Shown here: in pieces, positions 1 through 10,806 of the stretch
Layout of the letters: each line of letters starts with the position of its first letter
Position numbering within the stretch: position 1 is the stretch's first letter
Assembly: GCA_025529335.1 (NCBI GenBank)
Contig: JAMYHX010000085.1
Location: 51,679-115,678, forward strand
Source of the DNA: Rhizopus sp. PT2906
Taxonomy: Eukaryota; Mucoromycota; Mucoromycetes; Mucorales; Rhizopodaceae
DNA length: 64,000 nt
Reading direction: 5' to 3'
Program-made: the position numbers and the translations under genes
The notes under the pieces: model-generated
Told to the model about the DNA's origin: nothing
The model's input: only the letters and a program-made list of their open reading frames with translations
The model's database searches: none

Positions 1-726
1 ATGGGATACGATGAATTATTAGAAGAATCAATAGAATTTCAAATAGAAGAAGTGTATAATATACCAGGTAAAACTTTTAAAAAAGTATAAATACAACATA
101 CTCATGTACCTTGTGTAGATGTTGGCATCGTAGTTGGAGGAGTACTTGCTCAGGGACGAATCAACGTAGGAGAAAATAAGCAATACAGTCTTGGCCCGAA
201 TTCAAAGGGAGAATTCATAAAAGTAAAAGTGACATCCATTCACCGACACCGGATACCTGCACGTTATGTCCATTGCGGACAGGCAGCAACACTTGCTCTA
301 GAAGCTGTGGATGGCGACATATGGAAACTACATAAAGGAATGGTCTTACTGGACACGGACGACCCGCAGAGTTTTTTTGAATTCGAAGCAGAGATTATGG
401 TTCTTTACCATGCGATTGGTGTTTCTGCAGGCACTCATGGTATGATCCATTCAGGGTCTATTCAACAGCATGCTCGGGTGATATCTATAGAGCCTTTGAG
501 TGTTCAACGCATTGAAACTATGGACATAAAAGATGATCAGACACTGTCACCGTCCACGGATGGTTCTTCTATTCCTTCCGGATATCAGGGACGATGTACT
601 TTTAGATTTATACATGAACCGTGTTATCTTCGAATAGGTTCCCGTGTGTTGTTTATGGAAGGAACATCAAAGTGTATAGGAAAAGTCACTCGCTTGACAC
701 ACCATAGACCAAACTCTACTTCATAA
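1..726 (+). CDS. GTPBP1/GTPBP2-type GTPase, C-terminal part (5' truncated by window)
   Basis: This is the C-terminal third of a translational-type GTPase of the GTPBP1/GTPBP2 family (EF-Tu-like, linked to mRNA surveillance and ribosome rescue). The gene enters from the left edge, so the GTP-binding domain lies outside the window. One intron (68-118, donor GTAAAA, acceptor TGTAG) joins exon 1 (1-67) to exon 2 (119-726) and rebuilds the beta-barrel signature IPDVGIVVGG, where EF-Tu relatives have VPDVGTVVSG. The next stretch reads GPNSKGEFIKVKVTSIHRHR and then carries the aromatic/basic surface RYVHCGQAATLAL, both typical of the family. The visible part is 224 codons. The stop is TAA at 724-726. 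The neighbour downstream starts 140 bp away on the same strand. Family call is firm; choosing between GTPBP1 and GTPBP2 is not possible. Confidence 0.85.
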
Positions 727-863
727 TAAAGCATAACATGCGCCTAGTATAATAGTTATCTACCACGCAATCTTTTTGTCCCTCTCAGTCACAGAGTTGT
801 CAACGTAAATAGATAATAGTATCGTTTTCGTCTTTCTTTCTCTTTGTACAAAAAAAAATAATC

Positions 864-2987
864 ATGGAGGTATCCACTCCTAACAGCCTTGTATGGATAC
901 TACCTGCTTCTGAAGCAGACTTAAAATCTTCGACATATTATACAGTTAGAGAGGAGAGCAACAGATTTTCATTAAAAAGTAAACGAAACAATTAATACAA
1001 TGTTATGTTAACCTAGGTCACTTTTAAGATAGCCACAACATGACTGAGTACCATCTTATAATAAGGCCCCTCCTTTGTGTATTTGATATTTTTTTAATCT
1101 ATAGACACACATGGTCCGTAAGCAAATGTGTATTATCGACAGAAAACAATATCTTTTCAGAATATGAAGATTTAGTTGCTTCCTTTATTGATGGTAAACT
1201 ACTCATGATCAAGAAATGTCCTAATATAAAGAACAGGATATGATGTAGGCTTGTTATTTCTGAGTGTAGGGTAAGTAAATTACTCTAGTTTTCATCTTTT
1301 ATCTCACTTTCCATTAAAGAGCTGAGGTTTCTGCACTACTTAGAAGGTAAAGGTGGGTTGTCAGAATATATCTTGCTGATTGCACTTTTTTTTTCCACTG
1401 TTAGACATCGCGACTTTAACTATATCCTAAGCCTTTTAGAAAAAGGACTGGAAACAGGTGCAGTCGTGGAATATGTCTATTTAGGTGTGACAGATGAATA
1501 CTGCTATGATTTACGAGATAACAGACATTATTCAAGTAAAAAACAAATAAAAATACTTGTCCAAAAATTTAACGTGAAAACAACAATAGATTCCGATATT
1601 TTGAACAATGGAGTAGACAGTTTGATGACAAAAACACAAAGAATAGCTGATATATGGAGATTGATCAAAATAGGTTCAATATATCCATTTGTTTTGAAAA
1701 TTAGGATAACGCTCAAAGAAAGAAAACGACAGCACAGCTTTACCATAGTGGATCTGAAGCATCCGAGATTTCTATCTATCACTCCAAAGATTGAGAGCCC
1801 ACCGAACATTTACTATTCATTTGCTAAACTTCGTAAACATTAAACATGATGCCTCAATATTGATTTATAAATATTTGTGTAGGAGATTCTATTGATCTGA
1901 TAGCCTCTTTTGAATTCAATGGCCATGTTCCAACAGATAGTTATGTCCTTACCAACATCCTTTCTGGTTTCTTGGGAGGACTAGTAAAGTTTCATGTGGT
2001 GTCTCTAATTAATGTATACCTGAATGAAACGATCAGGGGATCTGGTATTGAGCCTGCATGTATTAGGAACGTCCAGGTGTTTATCTTGAAGAAATGAAAA
2101 TGTGCTTGGATTTTGTGGAACAGATCAAGTATATCAGATGTGTTGCCCTTCGAAATGGCATTGTTACTCATGTAAGTATATCCTGTTTTTAATTTGTCAT
2201 TTATTAACTAAATTGTTAAAGAAATCCCAAAGACATGACTTGATTATGAACGTAAGTCTTTAAAGAGATTATCGTCGATATCTTTTTCTTAAAAAACAAA
2301 CTAGTACATGTCTGCAAAGCAAGCACAGATGGATTATTTGAAAAAGACGCAAATACTGTCAAATATGGAAAAAGAAGATAAAATTATTAGGTTACAAGCC
2401 GACATTCGTATGTTGTTGTTTTTTTTTTATCAAACAGTTTATCTAACCACCAGATTATATAGTATCATTGCAAATAAAGCATGCGCTTAAGGAACAGGTG
2501 TATGAAGAGCAATTATGCTTATTGGTTGTTGGTTTTGTATAAGGAGCTTTATTTACAACTAGAATTAAACTTTTATATAAAGTCAAATATAGAAGGGTTG
2601 AATGAAAAATACAACCAGGAATTAAGAAAGTTTGAGGATCAAGCAAAGGAAGAAACGACTAATGCAAAAAAGAGACCACATGATGTAAATAAGAAACCAT
2701 AATGTTATAATTATACTAATAAATTATTACAGGATAATTTAATCCGAACGTATGTAGATACAATAAATATCCTAAAAGACAAGATCATATCTCTTCAGGA
2801 AGAAAGTATCAGGCAAGAGGTAGGACTGATCTATAAACTGTTGAATGTAGAAGAAAACTGACGACTATCATAGTCTAACTTGGAGAAAGAGATTAAAGCG
2901 ACAAGGGCAGAACGAAAAAACGTGAGGACACTTGTTGATCAGTTAATCCAAGAGCATATTGACAAAGACACTGTCGTTATTCAATAG
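864..2987 (+). CDS. Diverged kinesin-like protein (kinesin-6-like), motor nucleotide motifs not recognisable
   Basis: A multi-exon gene whose head looks like a remote kinesin motor and whose tail is coiled coil. Pieces match kinesin landmarks in order: LVASFIDG (about 1171-1194), VEYVYLGVTDEYCYDL (VSYLEIYNEEIYDLL position), IADIWRLIKIGS, RQHSFTIVDL, then VPTDSYVLTNILSGFLGG (the VPFRDSKLTxLL...SLGG element) and YLEEMKMCLDFVEQI (the ETLxxLRFA element). The tail exons stay open and have good splice signals: 2221-2251, about 2305-2407, 2461-2519, about 2561-2686, 2733-2819, and the last ending with TAG at 2985-2987. A P-loop GxxxxGKT is absent, SSRSH is replaced by KRQHS, and DLAGSE is not seen. 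The ATG at 864 and the first exons are uncertain. It could be an inactive motor, a fast-evolving kinesin-6, or an early pseudogene. The intact tail splicing favours an expressed gene. Confidence 0.5.
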
Positions 2988-3058
2988 TCAATATAGTAAA
3001 TAATAATTCTCTCATAAAAAGCACTTCTTTATTCTTTTTTGTTGTTTGTTGTTTGTTT

Positions 3059-5293
3059 TTACAGTAATTGAGACGCTTCTTGGAATAAAGTTTTTATAGT
3101 GCCTGGGAGCTCTCTTTCCACCGAAATCAATGATTTTTGCAAAGATTCCATAGCTGCTAAACTCTTGTGATTTTTACAATTCTTTTGAAGCTAAAATCAT
3201 ACAGTTTATATAAGCTACAGTCATGTTATATATATAATTACCTTATCGAGTATAGGTAGTATCGTTTCCAAAATCTGTGTATCGCCATTATTTGTTTTTG
3301 CAGAAGCAATTGTGCTAATACTTCTGGATGACGTAGATTTACTTGGTAATTGAGGAAGCGGGCTAAAATTCATTGCCTTCTGTATCAAACTAGTTCTGTT
3401 GGATGCTCGATTGTTTGCTGAGCTGTCGGCAGCTCTGACTGTATTTTGACTTGTATCTTCAAATTCGCCTATGCTGCGTCGGGCTTCCATTGCCGATTTA
3501 GCCTATTTAATGAATGTAAGCCCTTTCACTGAAGCTTCTCAAAAAGCATTCTTAACTGGGGGAGCCATTCAACTTACCATAAGCCAACTGACCTTTGACG
3601 CAGGATGTGGGGATGAAGATTGTGGGCTGAACTGGTCTTTGGTCGTTATTTGAGGTAATTGTCGCATAGAGGGTGATGATGGTACACCATTAAGATGAGT
3701 AATAGAGTATTGGCTTGATGATGTTTGCATTTGTGGAGCTGCAGGTTTTGGTAGCGGGCTTGCTGCTGCCTTGACTGTTCCAAAATCCCAGCCGTCGTCA
3801 TCTTCCACATCGACCCTGGTAGAGAAAAAAAAAAGTATATATGTGTTTACTATCGCGCCAGTGCAAACATATAAAGTACTTACTTAGTTTCTTCATCTGA
3901 GGATTCATTATCACGACCGTTTATGCTTAGCCAGCGTTCATGTCCTTCAATTAGTTCTGTAAGGTAGGCTATCTTCTTGCTGTTCTTTATAAACTTGTGC
4001 TTCAAAAGTTCTTTGGCTGTAGGTCTCTGTAAAGATCGAAATAAAAATGAGTGACATGACTTGCATATAAAATGATTCACCCTACGTTAGCTGGACTAGT
4101 TTGTAAACATAGACTGACAAAATCTCGGAAAGCTTTGCTATGTGGAGGGCCAAGTTGAGGGGGATCATTTTTGGGTATATGGAAGAGTACTTTCATCGGA
4201 TGCATTTTTGCATAAGGTGGCTCACCGTTGGCGAGTTCTATAGCTGTGATACCAAGAGACCAAATATCAGCCTTGAAATCGTAGCCTGATTGCTTTATAA
4301 CTTCAGGTGCCATCCAAAACTGAACAAGAGATGTTATTATCCTTATGAAATCACTAAGAGTTTAGGCAACTTACAGGAGTTCCAACAAATGTGTTCTTTT
4401 TGGTCAATGTTGCTGTTATCTAAAAGAGTTGATTAGAACTGTTTTCACATTACCATATTTGTAATAATAAATAATTCTTTTTTACCTGCCCCGATACACC
4501 AAAGTCAGCTAATTTTACTTCGCCGTTTGCGCTTAGCAAGATATTTGCAGCTTTGACAAGATGTAAATAGCCATGAATTATATGTATATACACACTTTAC
4601 CTTTAATATCTCTATGTAGCTTTCCTTCGTTATGAAGATAATCTAACCCCTTCAATAATTCTTTCAAGATGATAGCAATGTATTCTTCACGTATTGTTCC
4701 CATCTTCATCTATATAACCCCCAAGGGAGATGTATGTGTGAGCTCAACCATTTCTTTTACTCGTGTATATACATACCAGATCACTGCATGATCCTCCCGC
4801 GCAGTATTCCATGATGATCCATAACCCTGTGCCTTTCAAGTATGAACCATAGTACCTAAATAAAAGGAGTTTTGCCTTAGCAAAAAAAAAAAAATAGGGA
4901 TTACAAACTACTTGATCGCTTGATCCTTACTTTGTGACATAGGGTGAATCCAACTGAGACAAGATGGCTATCTCTTGTTGAATGTCATCTATTTCATCCT
5001 CTGCGCTTTCAAGATCAATGATTTTTATAGCAACTGGTTTATTCGTTCTCTTGTCAATGCTAAAATACAAAAAGGTTAAAACTGTAGTCTATCTCGTTTT
5101 GTATTTTACCCTTTATATACTTCACCAAACGAGCCCTTGCCTAAAAGAAATAAGTATATATCGTCCTTTTTTTTTTTATTATGTACCTATGCGTTCTTGC
5201 TTTATATAATAAAGCTCTGGGTCTGTAGCAGCATGGTTCTAAGCATAAAACAATCAATGTCAAAGTTGTTTTTAAACCTTTATTATTTACCAT
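3059..5293 (-). CDS. STE20-family Ser/Thr kinase, GCK-III (MST3/STK25-like)
   Basis: A cytosolic protein kinase of the germinal-centre-kinase III group, whose fungal members act in polarity, septation and cell-wall pathways. Spliced from about eleven exons it gives roughly 500 residues. The kinase domain occupies residues 12-262: GKGSFGEVYKG (glycine loop), VAIKIIDLE (catalytic Lys), LHRDIKAANILL, DFGVSGQ and GTPFWMAPEVI (STE20 activation segment). After it come an acidic stretch (SSDEETK...DDDGWDF), a Ser/Pro-rich linker and a short helical C-terminus ending in LFQEASQLL. The ATG at 5291-5293 is directly followed by an intron (5239-5290), so the first coding exon is only the start codon; exon 2 (5187-5238) then reads NHAATDPELYYIKQERIG. 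The stop is TAA at 3059-3061. It converges with the kinesin-like gene 71 bp away. Subfamily call is firm; no symbol assigned. Confidence 0.88.
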
Positions 5294-5444
5294 TTTTGAC
5301 GATAAAACAAAAAGAAAAAAAACAAGATAAACAAAAAGAAGAAAGGAAAACGACGAAGAAAAAAAAAGGAGAAGAAAATAAGGACATCTTCATAGCCAAA
5401 TATGGATAGCAAGTAAACACAAGTCGTGTAACATGACGGATTCC

Positions 5445-6883
5445 CTAAAACAATAAACTTGCTGCCAAATCCGGGTTTCCTCCTGCCATTTCCAACGCTT
5501 GAATGGCTTCCTGACGGCTCACTCCCATATCTGTAAGTAGTTTGATATCCTTTTCTGAGAATTTGCTCTGTGTATTAGATGATGACGACGATCCACCAGC
5601 TGATGATGCTCCTGCTGCTTCTGCAGCTGCAGGTATAGCCACTTTAGGATCAGCAGGAGGTATCTCATCTTCGCTGCCATGAATCTATTAAACGGTTAGC
5701 CTACAACATACACTTTATAGAAACCCCACAAAAACTTGCCTCTATCCTACGCTGCTTCTCCGGGAGTTCATGTTCTGCTAAAAATGGAATATCACAATCA
5801 TCAAAGGTTAATGCATTTTTACGCAGATCAATACATGCCCTATGTTTCTTTAACATGTCAAGCCCAAACAGCAATTCTGAACCCTTTCCTTCTAACACAA
5901 TAAACGAGCAAGTCAAAAAGAAGTTTTTGGAAAGCCTCATCTGTGCACTATGAATACGACCCAGGATTTTTGCCGTTCCAACACCTTTAGCAACTCCACT
6001 GAAACGGGTATCTAACAGACGCATAAGCCCACATGCTTCTGCTGTTTCTGGACTAACTAGAGGCAAGATGTCAGTCACCTTTTTTTTTGCCGTCGTAGAT
6101 ACTTACTCACTGTGCTCTGAGCTCCCGAGTCAACCAGGGCAACCAATTTCTTATTGTTGATTTCTACATTAATATAAAGACGTGTCACTCTTGTGAATGA
6201 CTCTGGGTTATACTCCATAGCTGCTTCCAAGTTGGCTGCTATGTTTTCCTGACGGATAGCCTCTTCAATGCGCTTCTGCGCTTCGATATCAAAGGGGTCA
6301 TTATTAAGGGCTGCTAATTGTGCCTTTTGAATTTCTGCTGCACGACGAGATTGTTCAATCTGTTCGACCATGGTTGAGAATTTTGCAGGATCATAACGTG
6401 CTGCATGCGCTAATTCGGGATTTGTCTATTTGATATTATTAATAATACGGATATATATACATATAAAGACGTGCAATGCATTACCCTTTCTAATTGTTGT
6501 AAAAGTCGTTGATCTTGAAGGACATGTTGACGCATAGCATCAAAGTCGGGATGACTATTATGCAATTAGTCTCCTTCTTTATTCTTTTATTGCTTTTACC
6601 TTGGCGCTGCTTGTTGAATTCGTTGCATGTGTATCATTTCGTTTTGTCCAACTTGATACTCTTCTAATGTTTTTTTAAGCTCTGATAATTCTTTTCCATG
6701 ATAAAATAAACGCTGCATATCAGGTGGAACTCCTGACTGGTATATGCGTGAGTCATGATGTGAATGAAACGAAAAAAGAGTTACCTCTGCTTCTAAAAGC
6801 GCCTTTAGATCTTCAATAGCCATTTGACTATCAATCTCCAAGTTGTAAATGTCTTCTCCATCGGTTGTAATAGTCACAAACAT
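5445..6883 (-). CDS. ddi1: Ddi1 ubiquitin-receptor aspartyl protease
   Basis: Homologue of DNA-damage-inducible protein 1, a proteasome shuttle and retroviral-type aspartic protease. Order of domains: N-terminal ubiquitin-like fold (MFVTITTDGEDIYNLEID, start chosen at 6883 because the family begins M-x-V/I-T), a helical linker, the protease core and a C-terminal UBA domain (FSEKDIKLLTDMGVSRQEAI ending in AASLLF). The catalytic DSG sits in VALVDSGAQST; splicing the GTAAGT donor after ACAGTGA to the acceptor CTCTAG restores STVISPETAEACGLMRL, with FSGVAKGVGTAKILGRIH downstream. At least five short introns interrupt the gene. An in-frame upstream extension to 6967 exists but is low in information and is probably leader. 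A Ser/Ala-rich linker precedes the UBA. Identity is firm. Confidence 0.93.
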
Positions 6884-8252
6884 ATCACGCGTGTTTTTAA
6901 AAAATTCAATTAGAAAAGAAAAGAAAAGAAAAGAAAGGGCACAGTCGTTTATCGAGCGGACGCTCATTTGTGTAACTTGCCTTGAGCATGAAACAAATGA
7001 TTGTTCAATATCAAAACCTGTGTAGTTGGGTCCTGTCCTATAAAAAAGAAGGTCTTTGGATAGTAAGAAAGATGGTTTATTTACTATTGGTTTTACAGAA
7101 TAAACCTATTCTATCCATTAAACACCTTGATATCAAAAAAGGGGAGTTAATATCTTTGATAAATAAAGAAAATGTCTATTTCCTTGTATGCAGTTGCAAC
7201 TTTTTATTCTTTTTGTCAAGTTTCTAGCAGGTGCTCACAGTTGTTAGTAAATGTTTAAATTCGATGATTGACTTGTTCTGGTGATTTAAGTGTTCTCCAA
7301 TCATTGCATTAGGTATTACGACAAAAGATACCACACGACATGAGCTCAATACAATCAAAGCACAGTAGTAATAATACCGAAAATAAGCAACTGGCGTTTG
7401 GAAAAACTGTAATTTGGGACACAATAAACATTTCTTACAGTGGATTACTGAAAAGTATTGAGAATTTTCTATAAAATATTACAAAAAATTCATTTCTGTT
7501 TCTGTAAAAAGAAAAAGAGAAAAGAAAGAAAGAAAGGCTTTATATGCATCATTTCTCTAAATGTTATCTTGAGCTTTGAGAGATAATTCAGAGGTTTGTA
7601 TCTTCATTGAAAAAGTTCAAGCTTACAAGTGTAACCAGAAAAAGAAAATGAGAAGTCACACTTCACGTAGATCACTCATATTTTCCTATTGGTCATCTTT
7701 CAAATGTCTGTGTTGCAATCATATTTTGACACCCTAATAATAGAATCTTCAACCTATCATTTATAGTTTATCCTTTTCTTTAGATTTAATACTGATTTCT
7801 CTTATTGGATTCATCTCACTGAATGATAAACAAACACCCATACGAGAGACAATAGTATCGGGATTTAAATGTCTTTATCTTTTTTTTTTTTTTTTTTGGA
7901 CGATCTAGTTTCACAAAAATACTCTATAAATCCAAATTGAGAATTTTGAAAGGAACAAAGGATTTAATAAGGAAATAGTTCCATAAATACAAAAGATAGA
8001 CGCCACTGATAAAAAAAGAAGCTTTCCTATTAAAAAATACAAATTCCAATAAGGTCAATATATATGAAGAGTTGCCCTCCTTGGAAATATAATCTCCTTT
8101 TTTAAAAAAATAGAGGGCAAATATATAAAAAGTTTTTTTTTTTATAGGAAAATAAACTCAACTCCCCTCTTTTTTTTTTTTTTCTTTTTTTTTTCTTTCA
8201 TTCTCTCTTTTTTCTTTTCTTTCTCTCTCTCTCTCTCTCTTTTTTTTTAAAG
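6884..8252. other. Intergenic, divergent promoter region
   Basis: About 1.4 kb between the divergent ddi1 and Anp1-family genes. No conserved coding signal was found on either strand; the open stretches at 6982-7227 and 7224-7424 are low complexity. It is AT-rich with poly-T/poly-A runs (7878-7897, 8136-8144, 8169-8200). A pyrimidine-rich tract with (CT)n at 8221-8240 lies just before the ATG at 8253, as is common in fungal core promoters. Confidence 0.6.
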
Positions 8253-9340
8253 ATGTCATTGTCACTGCTAAGCTCCAGGCGAGCCTTTATCACTGCCATC
8301 ATTGTTACCATTTTATTATTCTTTTCATTATTTTCTAGCATCAATATATCAGATAGACAATGTACCAACAATAGATTCATGCCCTCTGTTTCGATATCAC
8401 TTTCGGCTAAGCCCAGTACGATTGACTTTAACCGCTTGACAAGCTCGCCTTTAAATGCCAAGCGAAACAAGGAAAAAGTACTTGTCCTCACTCCACTCAA
8501 GGATGCTGCACGGTACCTGGATAGATACTTTGAACTCCTTGACCGTACAACCTACCCTAACCACTTGATCTCTATTGCCTTCCTTGTCTCTGATTCTTCA
8601 GATGGCACTCTCGAAGTTCTCCAAGAGCATGCTCACAAGTTCCAGAGTCGATGGGCCAACCGATTCGATTCGATCCGTATCTTCCAAAAGGATTTTGACT
8701 TTGATTTACCAAGCGAAAAGCGTCATAGATACGAAATGCAGCCCTTGCGTCGTCAGATCATGGCAAGATCCAGAAACTGGCTTCTTTCAGCCAGTCTCAA
8801 ACCAGATATCAGCTGGGTCGCCTGGGTCGATGTGGACGTGGTCGAGTATCCACCAACTATTTTTGAAGACCTCATGCGTGCGGATGCAGACGTGATTGTG
8901 CCGAACTGTTTACTTCAGCGTGAAGACAACCAGTTTTGGGGATATGACAAGAATAATTGGCAAGAAACTGATGAGTCGAGAAAAATACAGGAAGGACTTA
9001 ATGAAGATTTTGTACTTTTAGAAGGTTACTATGAATTCCCTACCTATAGATATTTGGTAAGATATACTTGTTTTAGTATACAGGTGCATGGTATTTAAAC
9101 ATAATTTAGATGGTGGATATGCCGACACATTTGGGAAGTGATTATAAAGTGCCTCTAGACGGTGTGGGTGCAACATTTACATTGGTCAAGGCTCATGTTC
9201 ATCGTGAGGGAGCTATATTCCCCGCCTTTACTTATCAACATCAAGTGGAAACAGAGGGATTTGCAAAGATCGCAAAGTCGATGGGATTTAGTGTTTATGG
9301 GTTACCTGGTTATCTTATATATCATGTGCAAAATGATTAA
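8253..9340 (+). CDS. Anp1/Mnn9-family alpha-mannosyltransferase (GT62)
   Basis: Golgi type II membrane glycosyltransferase of the Anp1 family (Mnn9, Anp1, Van1), which extends N-linked mannan. Residues 1-8 are cytosolic, about 9-30 form a signal anchor (FITAIIVTILLFFSLFSSI), followed by a Ser-rich stem and a catalytic domain beginning near VLVLTPLKDAARYLDRYFELL. The family DxD metal site is in WVAWVDVDVVEYPP; other hallmarks are LVSDSSDGTLEVL and RRQIMARSRNWLL. One intron (9057-9109) splits the gene, giving exons 8253-9056 and 9110-9340 and 344 residues, close to the yeast family size. Exon 2 carries DGVGATFTLVKAHVHREGAIFPAF, typical of the Anp1 C-terminus. Fewer than three paralogues can be judged from one window, so the exact subunit is open. 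Confidence 0.92.
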
Positions 9341-10806
9341 AAAGGAACTCCCCTAATTATTCCACAACAAACAGCTTTCACATACCCCCCTCTTTCCCTT
9401 TCCTTTACAATTGTATACGTAACAACTATACTCGTTGTTTTTTTTTCTATAAAGTAATACTATCAATATAATGCTTCTACTACTACTACTACTACTACTA
9501 CTACTATTAATCTAATAACAATAAATGCCTCAGTCTTTGTGTTTACTAAATTTTTATCCCCGCCCGTTTAAACTTTTGGATACACAAGGGAAAAAAAAAT
9601 CTGCAGTTTATCAACAGGAGAGGCTGCCGAACATTATTTGAGCGATCTCAACGATTTGGCTCACATACTCTCAATCCTGTTCTTATAACCAAAAATACCA
9701 CAAGGTTTACTGAACCTGCAGTGCAACACTGGAGTTTTTTTTTTACAGCCGTGTTTGTAATGATGATTGGCTACGGTAATTACAAAAAATATGTTTCCCG
9801 GTGGCTGAGTTTATATGTTATTGCCACACTGTTTTGAATGAAAAGAGAGCATATAAAGCCTCAAGTGAACTAAAGAACGTTGACAATGTGGTCATATTCC
9901 AACTAATTTCAGCATATTGAATGCAAAAAAAAAACAGCACCTTTTTTTTTCTCACAGCTATTTACCTACACATACATACACTGGAGTGCACCAAGTGTAA
10001 AGCCATGCTTGTTCTTTGCATAAAAGGAACCAGGGGCAGCCCAATCTATCCACTTTGATAACTTTAAATGTCAATTAATAGTGTATTCAGAGTTACCTAT
10101 GGCACCGTTTTTCTATAGATATCTCTTGTGCATGGTTTCTTTGATTTTACTTTTGTATCTACTAAATAAATCAATTCAAATAAAGTGAGTCAAGAAAGAA
10201 ACTTTGTGATATAGCTTCTAGGTAGTGAAGCCCTTCTCAATGGTACGCATTGGCTGTAATTGCAAAACATAACTTACTGATAAATAATTGATTCTCACAA
10301 CCGATGTTCTTTGATGTAGTACACGTGAGACAGCAGGGTACTGTAACAAATTGTCCAGTTGATAACCTGAAGCAGAAATAGTTGACAATTCAACTGTTTC
10401 CTCTCATGTCGTTACACTACAACAGAGAGAGAGAGAGAGAGAGAAAGAGAACCTGTTGTAATGTTTTACAAGTGTAAAATAGGATGAATAGCCTGATTTC
10501 TGTATAAATGTTTGTTACTGTCAATCCAGACTCGTCCATATGTGTAATTTTGTAAAATAAATAAATAGATATACCCTAACCTTTTAATTACCAAACGCAC
10601 AAAAAAGATACAAAGAAAGCATAGTTCTAGTCTCAAGAAGACACATACGTAAAGCAACCATATTTTGAAATAAATAAAAAAAAAACGAATATGTCACTCA
10701 AACAAGGTTTGAGCTTAAAAGAGAGGAGAGAGTTTGCATAAACTCTCCCTTTTTTTAAAGCTTTGTGTGCCTCTTTCTCTTGCTTTTCTTTTTCTTTCTC
10801 TCAAAA
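9341..10806. other. Intergenic region with microsatellites
   Basis: About 1.5 kb without a supported gene. It holds a CTA trinucleotide repeat (about 9474-9506), an AG repeat (about 10424-10450) and poly-A/T runs. The last 60 bases before the aldehyde dehydrogenase ATG are pyrimidine rich, consistent with a core promoter. No tRNA-like A/B box pair was noticed. Confidence 0.55.

Noticed and set aside
1358..2987. Calling the kinesin-like region a simple pseudogene
   Set aside because: Apparent stops mostly fall in segments with proper intron borders; splicing restores open frames through the tail, so a diverged gene is the better reading.
6884..6967. Longer Ddi1 N-terminus from 6967
   Set aside because: The extension is low complexity, and family members start at the MFVTI-like strand.
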